57,125 nt of DNA, from positions 1 through 57,125 of the IMG/VR virus record IMGVR_UViG_3300027712_000036; one strand, 5' to 3'. Shown here piece by piece: positions 13,801 through 20,417 of the stretch (its first letter is position 1; every line of letters begins with the position of its first letter). The position numbers were made by a program, and so were the translations under genes. The DNA is from a virus. The notes below the pieces were generated by a model. The model made no database searches and was not told where the DNA came from. It was given only the letters and a program-made list of their open reading frames with translations.

Positions 13801-14328
13801 TGCCCAATATGGATGTTCTGTTTCATGTTGTGTATAATAGTTAGGAAACTCATCTTCTAAGTTCTTAGTCCAACTATCTATAGCTGCTTCATAACCATCT
13901 GGTCCTCCTGATAAATTAGCAGCTTTACCATTCTTTAATGCAGCAATTGTATTAGGAAGTGTGGCAAAACCTTGAAGGAATGTTCCTACAGCTGTTCCAG
14001 CCATTTTAACTATACCATTAGCAAGTTGATCTACAGCACTTTGTCCATATCCTGCAAAATCCTCATAATCATCTATTGTAGGATTGAATGTACGATATCT
14101 TTTATTTTCTGATAATTCCTTATTAGTTATAAATACACCTTTTGCATTAGGATTGGAATTTCGTGTATCAGCATTCAACTTATCAAATATGCTAAGTTGA
14201 TCTGTACCTACAGCAGGTTGTGCAGTGAATGATGGACTATATGGGATAGGTGCACGAGAAGTGAAATCAAATTGTTTTGGTGGTGCAATTTTGATTGTTG
14301 GGGCTAACTCTTTGTCAAAATCAGGCAT
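1882..14328 (-). CDS. Giant virion-packaged DNA-dependent RNA polymerase polyprotein (4148 aa)
   Basis: The key evidence is DFDID at residues 3045-3049 in the context AGSDFDIDKLN, the metal-binding catalytic loop of the double-psi-barrel (YonO-like) polymerases, known in crAss-like phage phi14:2 gp66. That enzyme is injected with the DNA and transcribes early genes. Other parts are the N-terminal few hundred residues, rich in Gly/Ala hydrophobic stretches (about 95-135 and 190-230) suited to internal or ejected virion proteins; Pro/Thr-rich linkers near 860, 1440, 1580 and the C-terminus; and HEIFE at 1685-1689, a zincin-like site where the second His is Glu, followed by an amphipathic segment. 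At 4148 aa it is far longer than the roughly 2200 aa of phi14:2 gp66, which suggests fusion with other cargo domains. It sits between other giant cargo genes in one operon. Polymerase identity is solid from motif and context; domain limits are inferred. Confidence 0.9.
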   Translation of the reverse strand: MPDFDKELAPTIKIAPPKQFDFTSRAPIPYSPSFTAQPAVGTDQLSIFDKLNADTRNSNPNAKGVFITNKELSENKRYRTFNPTIDDYEDFAGYGQSAVDQLANGIVKMAGTAVGTFLQGFATLPNTIAALKNGKAANLSGGPDGYEAAIDSWTKNLEDEFPNYYTQHETEHPYWAAVPFAKGSANFWGDKVIKNIGFTAGAIGSAIVQDAALGFVTEGLGEIPLIGNQIGKASLYLNKLFSAEGKLGRVLGSTGESDLSILLNQASKDGITGEKLLDLKKLQEVGKYTKLTSGFRYGMSLYGSARTEAAVEARDGYNQVKNELVKQFKEDPLNNGEEPVGKDLQDIEDAATNAMNTRFGINMAILTVSNAIQFDNLFKSFTSASKKGFTSSITRDIEEAGKIGLKEGSLDVFEKKTTEGVPGKIWDFVKPKIANIFSEGVYEEGGQYAAEKGTLDYYTRRYNQSKNKDPKKADHWDTLNEIIASTGKGLSDQFGSKDGIENMFVGALSALVTGAGMKAIDRIKGESGEKRLQASINILNQHGLTGILANQYKDTVNSLGIAADMQDAVKNKNVFKYKNFKHDMFFNFVNSRLGSDMHDVTLEQLNMLKDLPKEEFEKHFGMDFNESNKKTVAEYVDALVTKANSIKKSSDVINYTFKNPFKKSINPKTDDEKLDSIKHDKFNDWKTELLYQSSINQDTKDRLSSIQQKVSGINALLNNDLLATLTDPKSLKELGKSYEEQATQLSATINNLTTPEERKNVKDRIKALRSLSERINIDINNKVPDIKTFSKLLNFEMNNQDFTKDDVISPEHLVDLHNFGNDVNNLKERKAIAATAYDVLSSKEGFEKYYAEPKEKTEEPTTAATEPIVPDDAAHVFVNKAGDKEIGQVGREYQIPSSKIANIDKIADDRWQVTAPNGDITFHDTEAKAKEAADELNQDFADLAKVKVLALNPDGTFKVEDLAGNIQNISADKLQGYEKLESEQEKLQKFAEKIEKEQVELQLNSGTTITGNPSTEAFHQEGKLKPTPIFFISGISESEDNINALTQPLHVRNSRVFLNNVKNFENRGSIRAILVTPNQEKALGLDGLTQLSYGTNDMSTSTDLDKGFVAQVFVEQVGNDVYFVNKEGKRLSKIGEQVDMSEVIFQTMPTTEIYYDFKDAKGNPVPRFRQNEEAQFKAHAAAWKLTRATLFAAPANEYKLYSFTVSRGIPIENVTEEKDATGKTIKVKERNAVGNLLIPEDKIGSQEGLIVIPTAGSISHNGQVLKFPNGRPVLQYGDTLQFLNNRKFNSKESATIYQVIKKMSEVLTKDKTLDRASVEFLQNVLYYRKTNDTSGNQIYIDTDTMTLYLGKTAYDVTDIANKEQEITDQLKDTFNSINNDSLTKKFNDKFYEYYLDDSDTLQEREWDNYQSYLLSQVNPDGSKRSVENIPLSTSVAQQSPSVPYSYKQKYATLEGLELPVQTVVAPIVITPVVGTPPITTKIGNNDMEGKVVNTENIKSIGDIQFTSTYDENGNVSVTPITNTLIKEMAKDDAKLTPYIKFLEGLKDSEGNSAYSLTDTNEQILLKFITIALNDRLEKQKAAELAATPIITPAAPVVVQPTAAYDPNKTSDPDEEYRRVGKGTQQRMTDAEIQLFKAWAQENVPNIPWEVLENLIDTYDGEKAWGVYENGVAKFVRGGLRGTEYHEIFEGIWKGMLTDEERTALIDEFKSKSGTFLDRETGKQIEYSEATDRQIKERIADDFADFRLGKLPARSLGEKIVNFFRRILEFVKSFFSKPSLKTEMFKAIDTGKFKERTLNPTTINEAAEYRRVGNFTEEQTHEFIDDMSARASFILFGSSKRAIFDIVNFTTLDVFSQIEKQFIKEGKRQQMSDADWFEFVGRTKENLRPLGISFDPERRGDINDESSNKNDYASETFSVDYKKQSPGAIKLTLGTLVETEATNQETPNSLKMPKAKFSFYAKGYKLLNFSRAFATVIDKICNTNKVTKAVDKLIDLAKYDANYVRFFHRLGGDLNNATIDFSKFEQEDWRLFVQFMQTFAKQKPDALIQYKTGDEVYTAPANLYGVIKQTQNKWVENVKALSKQKDSVIFQDRENRTYNVNREKLANVSIKTPQQQIDFLNSLGIEFPLEVYNKLKTEGKENQRRRFNDAVSAIFTYLGKDELGDIPIASITGATLGVNTQMNTLAELLVRVLNPNQDSTYFGVDGKRRQSFSDNNAPSSFENDFNECETLAELLITRPELNDVFSRGSQVLKPGGLFFNSAGVRIKSMKVKYIQGTKELDEDKGIVTSKLTIGDRFTQEINQNLNGDYYILIPADGSTEWMMNLGNNISFLDFETGRATNKINTTFIGYLRDDIALAMDFKNRERLKSIKDRAKELRFFKDILSPKTLIGVNNLISTNATQAEIDKFIKDNLVDIQESIQTYIANTVDETIDILQKGQQVLSTKEGWSYKGLDDKFLQRESKGRQSRLNKNKLSEQELHSIIGFANANYIINNIEYHKILFGDPFQFAIKDGQLEETKRIKSFLSPRRTTFDSPEFNNHLNDKYNKAGDIKLTPKDFGYHQHKSYTNTVTVKDVNVAGSLAALVSAYGRTNEADAMSWLMDGTYREIKQKNGQWSDEAEAFHQWQMAYTRNKLAEKGKYTYSNEALKKQDAKMIEKDSPKYTIEVLKPIVSGNKHNKNIFDQVLDKFSQMPIYYSMVEDTNLEKLYLKMKERDTGYIIMESGRKEGAEELYSLYNTDGSFNESAFNNKIQVPWKIYGIQVETTQEGEKQQTRGSQLTKIASMDLFDNGVASEAAQKEYNRNVELLNMMHENAYNELLLKLGIEEINGEFIMKDGRSVSETLMHEMLRREMADNAKDTIQLDENNQFRIPFEASPSYMQIRSIIYSMVDKAIDRPKMAGGAHVQVPVTMFEKATKNRGIAMKDDKGNWMKLSQSQYNSLTEEQKKDVVLTDDTLKFYTEKDPYCEIMLPYWFKEKLSKGKYKTDKDILTYLNKTDEGRSILRGIGFRIPTQSLSSAETFRVKGFLPQYMGATVVVPSEITTKAGSDFDIDKLNMYLKSIYTDKSGNIRLIKYQGSEEATKEFFSTVFDQKLEGNIVKKGELLEAVDIMTLGLDDPKGLMEKYSDMIDSLMEEYTDGSDLSGDIAKQLEEFGNENMQAALKEKFVKSMYKKALENEYYDSLEKMITLPENFERLISPVDDAGLKKLAKTLDGLRDVDESTIPNRILDRNYMTSLRHAFVTAKRWVGIAAVNITNHALSQKSKVFIDQRRFALASAFDQKFLGDGRVILPHNAVTIDGVEYPSLSGRTVKNSKELISARLSGYATSFVDVSKDPYILKIISNDLIIGTTMLLERIGCGERGAYFLAQPIISEYITMLENHGQKGLFGKRNLEAIRAKFICTEAEYDNAEIDVSEAGLKANIKEYSEKKRFGDSRSNAVQLKVLDEFLKYAKMASYNFKFTQAVNYDTTKFTSGDTLFRKQYRTRQALNTNIISSVQNILDNSHIGKQSLVIDSSMAAMGAIFKFEQDEFRGILDPILERILDANEFMSEDEYEKVANKIRTSFIDYIVQTKGAANIDIQALMVATGTSIDTQLAAAKKDHPEIKILQDFEIVTSNREGGAKSIKLNANIKEAYDENLYTGMMRELRDNPSTNELFKNIVLLSILQGTYQSAISIKNIVPIEDYSAIVSPIISPLVASEDLNHFADSAFATGNWKDENIMPTFNPMFFSTSKDEEPVDIQVNAWGDVIGEVYQYYSPLFENIEAYNIEATDRKVLVLSEKYDSDYLANDHLKVPRVVTNPWTGVRVDMRTGRTISDEDYRIMKRAGDNSLKDYYGYQKVRDVLGNPLTYTKETYKGTMTYHVYKLVNLTGDGQLLSEYYDYNKPSVVNNGTIRINEVIPDSHLVSYYAGVLDSDVISSYNKARQEKQIQQMMQQEEENKLAAATPEIKPIEIKSAPEVVEPGLTKEKVEEQRRFTFKENGFAFEGEAQYDDEIGGTIEISGKDAIFTDDQNPTGITINDYLKENNITRDNWDGPNVSAKLRTLAWIQFKSIDKINDIYDTKLSKLGETPTVEPVKQIEAPVIEKVTPVVEKKEAPAVKTTTKLAKWHNSLSSEQKTLLYQKVGSLERIMNLYDEIPFDYSEEQYIEELKCKL

Positions 14329-14340
14329 TCGTAAAATTAT

Positions 14341-16920
14341 TTAAAGATTTCTAATTTCTTCCTTCCAACGTTCTGGAACATTAGGATTAGCTAAATATAA
14401 TAGTTTAATATCCATGTCTGTCAAAGACCCTATTCTATTTATTGCAGTTGGAACATCCATAGGATTATCATCAAGCTGTAAGTTTTTCCAACCACTAGGA
14501 GTTTTTATATTTAAGTTGATATAACTCAATCCACTTCCAGGACTTGCATTAGCATTAAGATCTGCTGTTACACTAAGATTTCTAACATTTACAAACTTAT
14601 TTGTTTGGAAATATGAGTTCTCAGGACGACTTGTAACATTTGTATTTCCACCTCCTAATTGCTGAGCATATTTTACATCAACTTCTTGTTGAGATGGTTC
14701 ATTTTTTGATTTTGGAAGTCCTTTTGCTTCTTCTGATGTAAGGGGAACCAACACTTGTTTAGATCCCAATAGCATCAATGCATAAGTTTTATCTCCCTGT
14801 ATCACCTTTTTATATTGAATATTATCTTTGTCTTTACTTGCTAACATGTCTTGTGCAGCAAGTGCATCACTATTTGAAAGTTCTGCAGAACCACCAGGAG
14901 TTCCTCCAAAAGGATCATTATATTTAAGTAGTACACTTCCAATTATTCCTTCCATATTATCTCTAGAAAGAGCACCATCTTTATTACTAACATTTATATT
15001 AGCTACAGAAGGAATATACTTACCAGCTTTTGTTCTTATCTTATCTGCTAAGGCAGTGTTATATGCAGTGTTATATGCATTAAACTTAGGACCTAATTCA
15101 TTATAGCTAGATAGTACATCAGATACAACTTGTTGATTTTTATTTTTAGGTAGTCTATCACGATCTACACTATATCTAGTGTTACCAAGTATACTATAAA
15201 GAGCTTTTTCTTTTTCATTCAATCCAGACTGATCTATAGATAAATAATCACCACCAGCAGTTTCACCAACACCTCCCACCACTTTTTCTTTATTTATATA
15301 TTCCCATAATTCTTTTGGTGTAAAATGTTGCATCTTTCCACTAATAGTAATATCTAATCCTCGCTTACTATTAAGAGATGCATTAAATGTTTTACTGCTT
15401 GCTGCTATTGTAGGATCTGCATTAACTTCATTTTCAGCAGTTTTAATGGCTGCATTTATACTAGCAGCTTTAATTCTACTATCTCTAGCAACATCCATTT
15501 GTTCTCTATATGTAACATCAATTGCAGTTTTATCTCCTCCTATAAATTTTTTATAATCTTCTTCAGCTGCTGCTATTGTTTTTCCAAACTTCTTTGCATA
15601 ATTTTGTATCACTGTATTAGCAGTTAGATCTGCTTGATTAGCATCCATTTGCATTGCTGTCTTGGGATCTTTTAAATTTGTACCTTCTCCAAGATATGTT
15701 GTAAATCCTGATGCACTACCATATAGCTTACTTATTTCAATATCTAGTTTTTGTCTCTCTATACCTAACTTTTCTCCATCTATCCATTTTGTATAACCAA
15801 ACTTATCTCTTTCAAGTTGAGCATTTGCCACTTGTAATCCATAAGTTTTTTCCCAATGAGCAGCTTCTAATTCAGGATTAGTCATTTTTTCAAGAGTACG
15901 ATGTTCCCAAGAGAATGAATTTGCAAATTCTGAAATGGCTCCATCTTTATATATATCTCCTTTTGCTTGTTCTGGGTTTGCAACTATGTCATCAAATCTA
16001 GTTTGTAAACCTTTTGACATTTCCACTTTTTTAGCATTCAGTTCATCAATTGTTGTAAGTGCCTTGTTTTTTAAAACTGGATTTGATCCACTTGAATTTA
16101 CAATTCCTTGAAGACCTACTATTCTACTATCAAGAGTTTTCACTTCAGAATCGTATATATTTTGATAGTGTTTTTGTAATTGTTCTACAGATGCTCCTCT
16201 AAATTGATATCTACCATCTATAGTCATTTGATCAATATCATCTGGTCTAAGACTAGATTTAATTGCATTTTCTATCTGAGTTGCAGAAATTCCTTCATCT
16301 TTCACTCTTGTCATAGCTGCTGCAAGTTTATTATGGTCAACATTCCCATTAGCATCCATTACATTAGTTATGTCCTCCTGTGTAAGATTTGAATGTAACT
16401 TTCCAAGAATATCAGTCCACTTCTTTTGGTAGTCTGTATAAGGAACATATCTCTCTGAGAATGTATCATCTAAGTTTTGTGAGGAAATATATTTACTTGC
16501 TTTATTATTAAAATCCCAAATATTTGATTGAGAAGACTTTCCCTGCTTTATTGCAGATTCCATTTCCTGAGCTTGCTTTCTATACCAAGCTGTAGAACCA
16601 ACAGCATTTTGTACATTCTTATCTCTAGTGATTTGTTTAGCCATACCACCAACAGAGTTAACTAATTGAAAATCAGAGAAATCTCCAGCAGCTATAGTTC
16701 TTAAATTACCACCAAGTTCATTCAGTTTAGATTGAAGATAGTTCTTATCTACATCTCTTAAAACATCCATACCAGCCACATTATCTATCTGAGATTGTAT
16801 TTTCTGTACACCCTGTTCATATTGAGCCTGTTTTAGTTGACCCACCTTCACCATTGCATCAACAGGAAGTGTTGATACATAGGGATTAAATTGTGTTATT
16901 GCGTCTGTCCAGCTTGCCAT
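14341..16920 (-). CDS. Conserved crAss-like internal/cargo structural protein (859 aa)
   Basis: The N-terminus (MASWTDAITQFNPYVSTLPV, then a KQAQYEQGVQKIQSQI segment) is a recognisable opening of a structural protein conserved next to the RNA polymerase in crAss-like phages. The sequence is mostly helical and rich in Gln, Lys, Asn and Ala, with no signal peptide, membrane segment or catalytic motif that I can see. Position and character fit the proteins packed inside the capsid or tail barrel (the 'cargo' class in phiCrAss001). It is preceded by a terminator hairpin and a host-type promoter, so it can start a transcription unit that continues into the RNA polymerase gene 12 bases downstream. 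The family is recognised from the N-terminus and gene order; the exact role is not known to me. Confidence 0.7.
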   Translation of the reverse strand: MASWTDAITQFNPYVSTLPVDAMVKVGQLKQAQYEQGVQKIQSQIDNVAGMDVLRDVDKNYLQSKLNELGGNLRTIAAGDFSDFQLVNSVGGMAKQITRDKNVQNAVGSTAWYRKQAQEMESAIKQGKSSQSNIWDFNNKASKYISSQNLDDTFSERYVPYTDYQKKWTDILGKLHSNLTQEDITNVMDANGNVDHNKLAAAMTRVKDEGISATQIENAIKSSLRPDDIDQMTIDGRYQFRGASVEQLQKHYQNIYDSEVKTLDSRIVGLQGIVNSSGSNPVLKNKALTTIDELNAKKVEMSKGLQTRFDDIVANPEQAKGDIYKDGAISEFANSFSWEHRTLEKMTNPELEAAHWEKTYGLQVANAQLERDKFGYTKWIDGEKLGIERQKLDIEISKLYGSASGFTTYLGEGTNLKDPKTAMQMDANQADLTANTVIQNYAKKFGKTIAAAEEDYKKFIGGDKTAIDVTYREQMDVARDSRIKAASINAAIKTAENEVNADPTIAASSKTFNASLNSKRGLDITISGKMQHFTPKELWEYINKEKVVGGVGETAGGDYLSIDQSGLNEKEKALYSILGNTRYSVDRDRLPKNKNQQVVSDVLSSYNELGPKFNAYNTAYNTALADKIRTKAGKYIPSVANINVSNKDGALSRDNMEGIIGSVLLKYNDPFGGTPGGSAELSNSDALAAQDMLASKDKDNIQYKKVIQGDKTYALMLLGSKQVLVPLTSEEAKGLPKSKNEPSQQEVDVKYAQQLGGGNTNVTSRPENSYFQTNKFVNVRNLSVTADLNANASPGSGLSYINLNIKTPSGWKNLQLDDNPMDVPTAINRIGSLTDMDIKLLYLANPNVPERWKEEIRNL

Positions 16921-16934
16921 AATAATTGTGTTAG

Positions 16935-16966
16935 CAAATGTAATTTAAAATATTATAATTACCAAG
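16935..16966 (-). promoter_or_regulatory. Bacteroidota-type promoter before the cargo/RNA polymerase unit
   Basis: Read on the minus strand: CTTG (16966-16963), 20 bases, then TACATTTG (16942-16935). This matches the Bacteroidetes primary sigma consensus TTTG-N19-21-TAnnTTTG with one mismatch in the upstream box. The start codon at 16920 lies 15 bases beyond the -7 box, so the leader would be very short. It overlaps the preceding terminator hairpin, a compact end/start junction. Confidence 0.5.
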
Positions 16967-16988
16967 TGATATAATGAGTTTTGGTAAT
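16958..16988 (-). terminator. Hairpin terminator between the 1130-aa and 859-aa genes
   Basis: A perfect 8-bp stem (ATTACCAA at 16958-16965 with TTGGTAAT at 16981-16988) closes a 15-base loop. On the minus strand it is followed by the AT-rich run TATAATATTTT. The long loop makes it a weak terminator; its position after the 1130-aa gene supports the call. Confidence 0.45.
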
Positions 16989-17006
16989 CTACTATAATTG
17001 AATTGG

Positions 17007-20000
17007 TTATAAACCTTTGATGGCTTTTACAATAGATCCATTTCTAGATTTAATCTTAACACCATTTTTACCAGTTTCATCTTTTGCTTGTTTCTTTGTA
17101 CCAATAATATTTCCAGAAGCATCATATGTAAACTCATATCCAGGAGCAATTCCACCACTTGTTTTACCTGTTCCTGAACCACCAAGAGCTACATCAAACT
17201 GTTGAAGAGGATTGTAGTTTTGTATTCTACCACTTGGAGAATATCTATAGTTGTATGTATTTTCATATACAGCTAATGTTTTATTTTCCAACTTGTTTTT
17301 ATCAATTTTATCAGCTATTGATTTAGCCACTTCTATAGCCTGTTGTTTAGTTTTAGATTTAGCTTCTGCTTGTCTACCATATTGAGTATCAAGGATTCCA
17401 AGATTTTTAAGTTGAGCATCATTGAGAGATGCTATGTTTTGATTATAAACACCCATTCTCTGACCTTGGTTTTGTCTGAATTGCTCTCCTAATATTTGAC
17501 TCTTGCTACGATTTGCTTGAGCCATTATAGCTGCTGCAGCTGCAGGATTTTGTCCAGCCATTCTTTCTGCTTCTCTACTTTGAGCAGTCACTTCATTTAA
17601 CTGATCCTGATAAGAAACATCATAGGGTGTTAAGAGTTGAGGATGATAGAGTTGTGCTTGAACTGGTTCTAATTGATTCATAGAAAGAGCAGTCATTTCT
17701 GGATTTAGATCAACTCTATAATCAAGATCACTAGGTCTTGCATATGGAAGAAGTTGATTAGCAGCATCTATCCATTTGTTTCTCTTAAGAGGTTCCACCA
17801 TATCTAAAGGAGGAAGAGTGGTAGTTGGTGTAGTGGTAGATGTTTTTAATGGTGGTGTAACTGGTGGTGTTTGTATTGATTTTTCTAATTTAGCCATATA
17901 CTGTTCTGTTCTTGGACCAAAGTATTCATCTACATTTGTTGAAAGAACATCCTCTATAGGAGCTTTCTTTAAATCTTCTATTGTTTTATATTTACTTTTT
18001 CCTTTTGATGTCACACCTTCAGGACTTGAAAGAATAACTTCTTTAGCAAAATCAGGAAAATATTCATGAAACTTCTTTTGAAACTCTGCTGTTTTTTTAC
18101 TCTTCTTTCCTGCTGCTTTAGCTTCTTCATATAATTTCTTCACCTCAGCATACTTAGCAGGATCTATAGTTGATGGAATTGTAGAAGCTGCTGTAGGAGC
18201 TGCAGCTACAGGTGTAGTTGCTGGTGCTGATATAGGAGCACCATTTTCATCTACATAAGAAGCAATATTACCATCAGCATCATATACAGGATAGGTGACA
18301 CCTGTTTGTGCTTTAAATATTTCCTTACCAAATTTAGCTTGTTGTTTCATAGCTTCTTTGTCTTTAATGTGTTTACCTTTAGCAAGATGATCTGCATCAA
18401 GTCCATGTTCTGTTGCTGTATCATTAATTGCATTTTGTACAGCTGCAGCATTCATTTTATAATCTGCATATTGTTTAAGGTTCATATTTGCACCTATTAT
18501 ATTTGCTTGATGAGCATCCAAATTTAGTTTATCAAATGGTGTATAAACATTTAATTCATTAATACTATTTGTAGATTTATCAATTATCTTGTTTTGTTTA
18601 GCTTCCTTTTTAGCAAGATCAGCTACATAGTTTTTAAACTTCTTACCTTTAGCATTTGGATCTCCTATATGGTTTAATAACTGATTAGGTATTTGAAGAT
18701 TGCCAAATACCACCATATTCTTTTGTCCTTGACCATCTGTCATTTCTGTAGCTGGCTCACCTCTTTCCACTTCAACATCAGCATCTGCACTTTCACTTCC
18801 AAACTCAGCATAATCAGTCATCTTACCACCATCACCATACTTTACACCTATTCCTGTATGTCCATTACCATCACCTTCATCATGACTCTTTCCTCTAAAC
18901 ATAACTGTTTCTCCTGTTCCAGGCATATATGGATTTTGAGACATGGGTTCTGCATATCCACCCCATGTAGTTTTAAGTTCACCACCTAAAGCCATAGTGT
19001 CTAAAGCTCTTTGACTTGGTTCTACATAATCTTGACTAATGTGTCCACCAGCTCTCAATGTATTCATCATAGGATCAGGTTTTAAAAGATCACTCATCTT
19101 ATGCTCACCAAAAGTTGCAATAACTTGTGGCTGCCAATCATGAGAAACCCATCCACCTTCTTCATAAGGAACAAGACCACCATCTCTTACAAATGCTGAA
19201 TTTTGTGATTGTAAAGCCTGAGCTCCTGATTGAAATGCTCCTGTTTCTACATTCTTTTGTGTAGCTTTCTGATTAGCTGCTATCTTCTTACCTTTCTTAT
19301 CTAAAAGACCACCAGTTAATGAACCAAGGGCACTACCTATAAGTCCTCCTATAGGTCCTCCTATTAAACTTCCTGCTGCTTTACCAATTCCTCCACCCAA
19401 CTGAGAACCAGCATTTTGTTTAAATCCACTTCCACCTATTGCACTACCTGCTGCACCAAATAACTGACCTGCTTGATCAGCACCCCCTGCACTAGAATAA
19501 TCTGATAGTTGTTGAAATCCACTCTGTGCTCTTGGCATAAATCCACCAGCTCTGTATTGTTTTACAATTTCAGAATCACTAAGTGGTTCATATCCAAGAT
19601 CATCATATAGGTTATTAGGAGCATAGGTGTTTTGTATCTCTCCAAGATTACCACCAACTTGCATACCATCTTTTGCTGTAAGAACATTTGTACCCACTCC
19701 ATAGGAAGGAAATAATTGTTCTGGTTGAACCATTGCATCTTCTGGTCTTACATATTTATTTTTAATCTTTTCTGGTCTCATGCTTGTAGCCTGAAGAGTG
19801 AGATTACTTAAAGCCTTATCTTGTTCTGATTGTTTTAATTTTTTCTTTTCTTCTTTCAGTCCTTGAATACCACCTATTATAGCAGATGCTGTTGATGCAA
19901 TTCCTCCTACACCACCAAGTTTACCTAATAAGCCAGTGGTGCTCTTGCCTATTGATTGTAAATTTATACCTTTTATAGAATCAGGTGTCTTACCACCTAA

Positions 20001-20399
20001 TGCACCAGGTTGTTGAATGTTTGCTCCTGTTCCATACATCTGCAATTGATTTGTAGCATTTGTAGCAGCAGCATTTGGTGTTAAGTTCATCACTCCACCT
20101 TGAGGATTATTTCCCCCAATTTGTGGAACTGCTGGATTATATAGATTATTAGGAGTTGGAGTTTGCTGTGTTATAGGAAGAGGATTACCCCACATATCTA
20201 ACTGTGCACCTGTTTGAGCTATAGGAGGATTACCAAAGTCTGTAAGTTGTTGAAGTTGTGTCTTCACCATCTTACTTCCCATAGCAGCTTTCTTAAACTC
20301 TTTCTTATGAGCTTTCATAAATGCTTCTTCTGTAGGGTATTTAGAATAGAATTGTTTCTCATTCTTTACACCAGCAATTTTTAAGATTTCAGCCTTCAT
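17007..20399 (-). CDS. Large Gly/Gln-rich conserved crAss structural protein (1130 aa)
   Basis: The N-terminus (MKAEILKIAGVKNEKQFYSK) is a signature shared by large structural proteins of Bacteroidota phages. Residues about 330-375 form a Gly/Ala/Ile-rich hydrophobic stretch that could insert in or cross a membrane during DNA ejection. A His/Gly/Glu-rich block around 495-560 (with VEVERGEP and VVFGNLQIPN) recurs in virion-associated proteins of this group. The centre has Thr/Pro-rich linkers near 740 and 860. The C-terminal third is Gln/Ala-rich and helical and ends in SRNGSIVKAIKGL. No enzymatic motif is seen. It sits in the block encoding capsid cargo and ejection proteins, 18 bases upstream of nothing else but the 489-aa gene, and is followed by a terminator. 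I infer an internal virion or ejection role. Confidence 0.65.
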   Translation of the reverse strand: MKAEILKIAGVKNEKQFYSKYPTEEAFMKAHKKEFKKAAMGSKMVKTQLQQLTDFGNPPIAQTGAQLDMWGNPLPITQQTPTPNNLYNPAVPQIGGNNPQGGVMNLTPNAAATNATNQLQMYGTGANIQQPGALGGKTPDSIKGINLQSIGKSTTGLLGKLGGVGGIASTASAIIGGIQGLKEEKKKLKQSEQDKALSNLTLQATSMRPEKIKNKYVRPEDAMVQPEQLFPSYGVGTNVLTAKDGMQVGGNLGEIQNTYAPNNLYDDLGYEPLSDSEIVKQYRAGGFMPRAQSGFQQLSDYSSAGGADQAGQLFGAAGSAIGGSGFKQNAGSQLGGGIGKAAGSLIGGPIGGLIGSALGSLTGGLLDKKGKKIAANQKATQKNVETGAFQSGAQALQSQNSAFVRDGGLVPYEEGGWVSHDWQPQVIATFGEHKMSDLLKPDPMMNTLRAGGHISQDYVEPSQRALDTMALGGELKTTWGGYAEPMSQNPYMPGTGETVMFRGKSHDEGDGNGHTGIGVKYGDGGKMTDYAEFGSESADADVEVERGEPATEMTDGQGQKNMVVFGNLQIPNQLLNHIGDPNAKGKKFKNYVADLAKKEAKQNKIIDKSTNSINELNVYTPFDKLNLDAHQANIIGANMNLKQYADYKMNAAAVQNAINDTATEHGLDADHLAKGKHIKDKEAMKQQAKFGKEIFKAQTGVTYPVYDADGNIASYVDENGAPISAPATTPVAAAPTAASTIPSTIDPAKYAEVKKLYEEAKAAGKKSKKTAEFQKKFHEYFPDFAKEVILSSPEGVTSKGKSKYKTIEDLKKAPIEDVLSTNVDEYFGPRTEQYMAKLEKSIQTPPVTPPLKTSTTTPTTTLPPLDMVEPLKRNKWIDAANQLLPYARPSDLDYRVDLNPEMTALSMNQLEPVQAQLYHPQLLTPYDVSYQDQLNEVTAQSREAERMAGQNPAAAAAIMAQANRSKSQILGEQFRQNQGQRMGVYNQNIASLNDAQLKNLGILDTQYGRQAEAKSKTKQQAIEVAKSIADKIDKNKLENKTLAVYENTYNYRYSPSGRIQNYNPLQQFDVALGGSGTGKTSGGIAPGYEFTYDASGNIIGTKKQAKDETGKNGVKIKSRNGSIVKAIKGL

Positions 20400-20417
20400 A
20401 TTTTTATTTTTATTATG

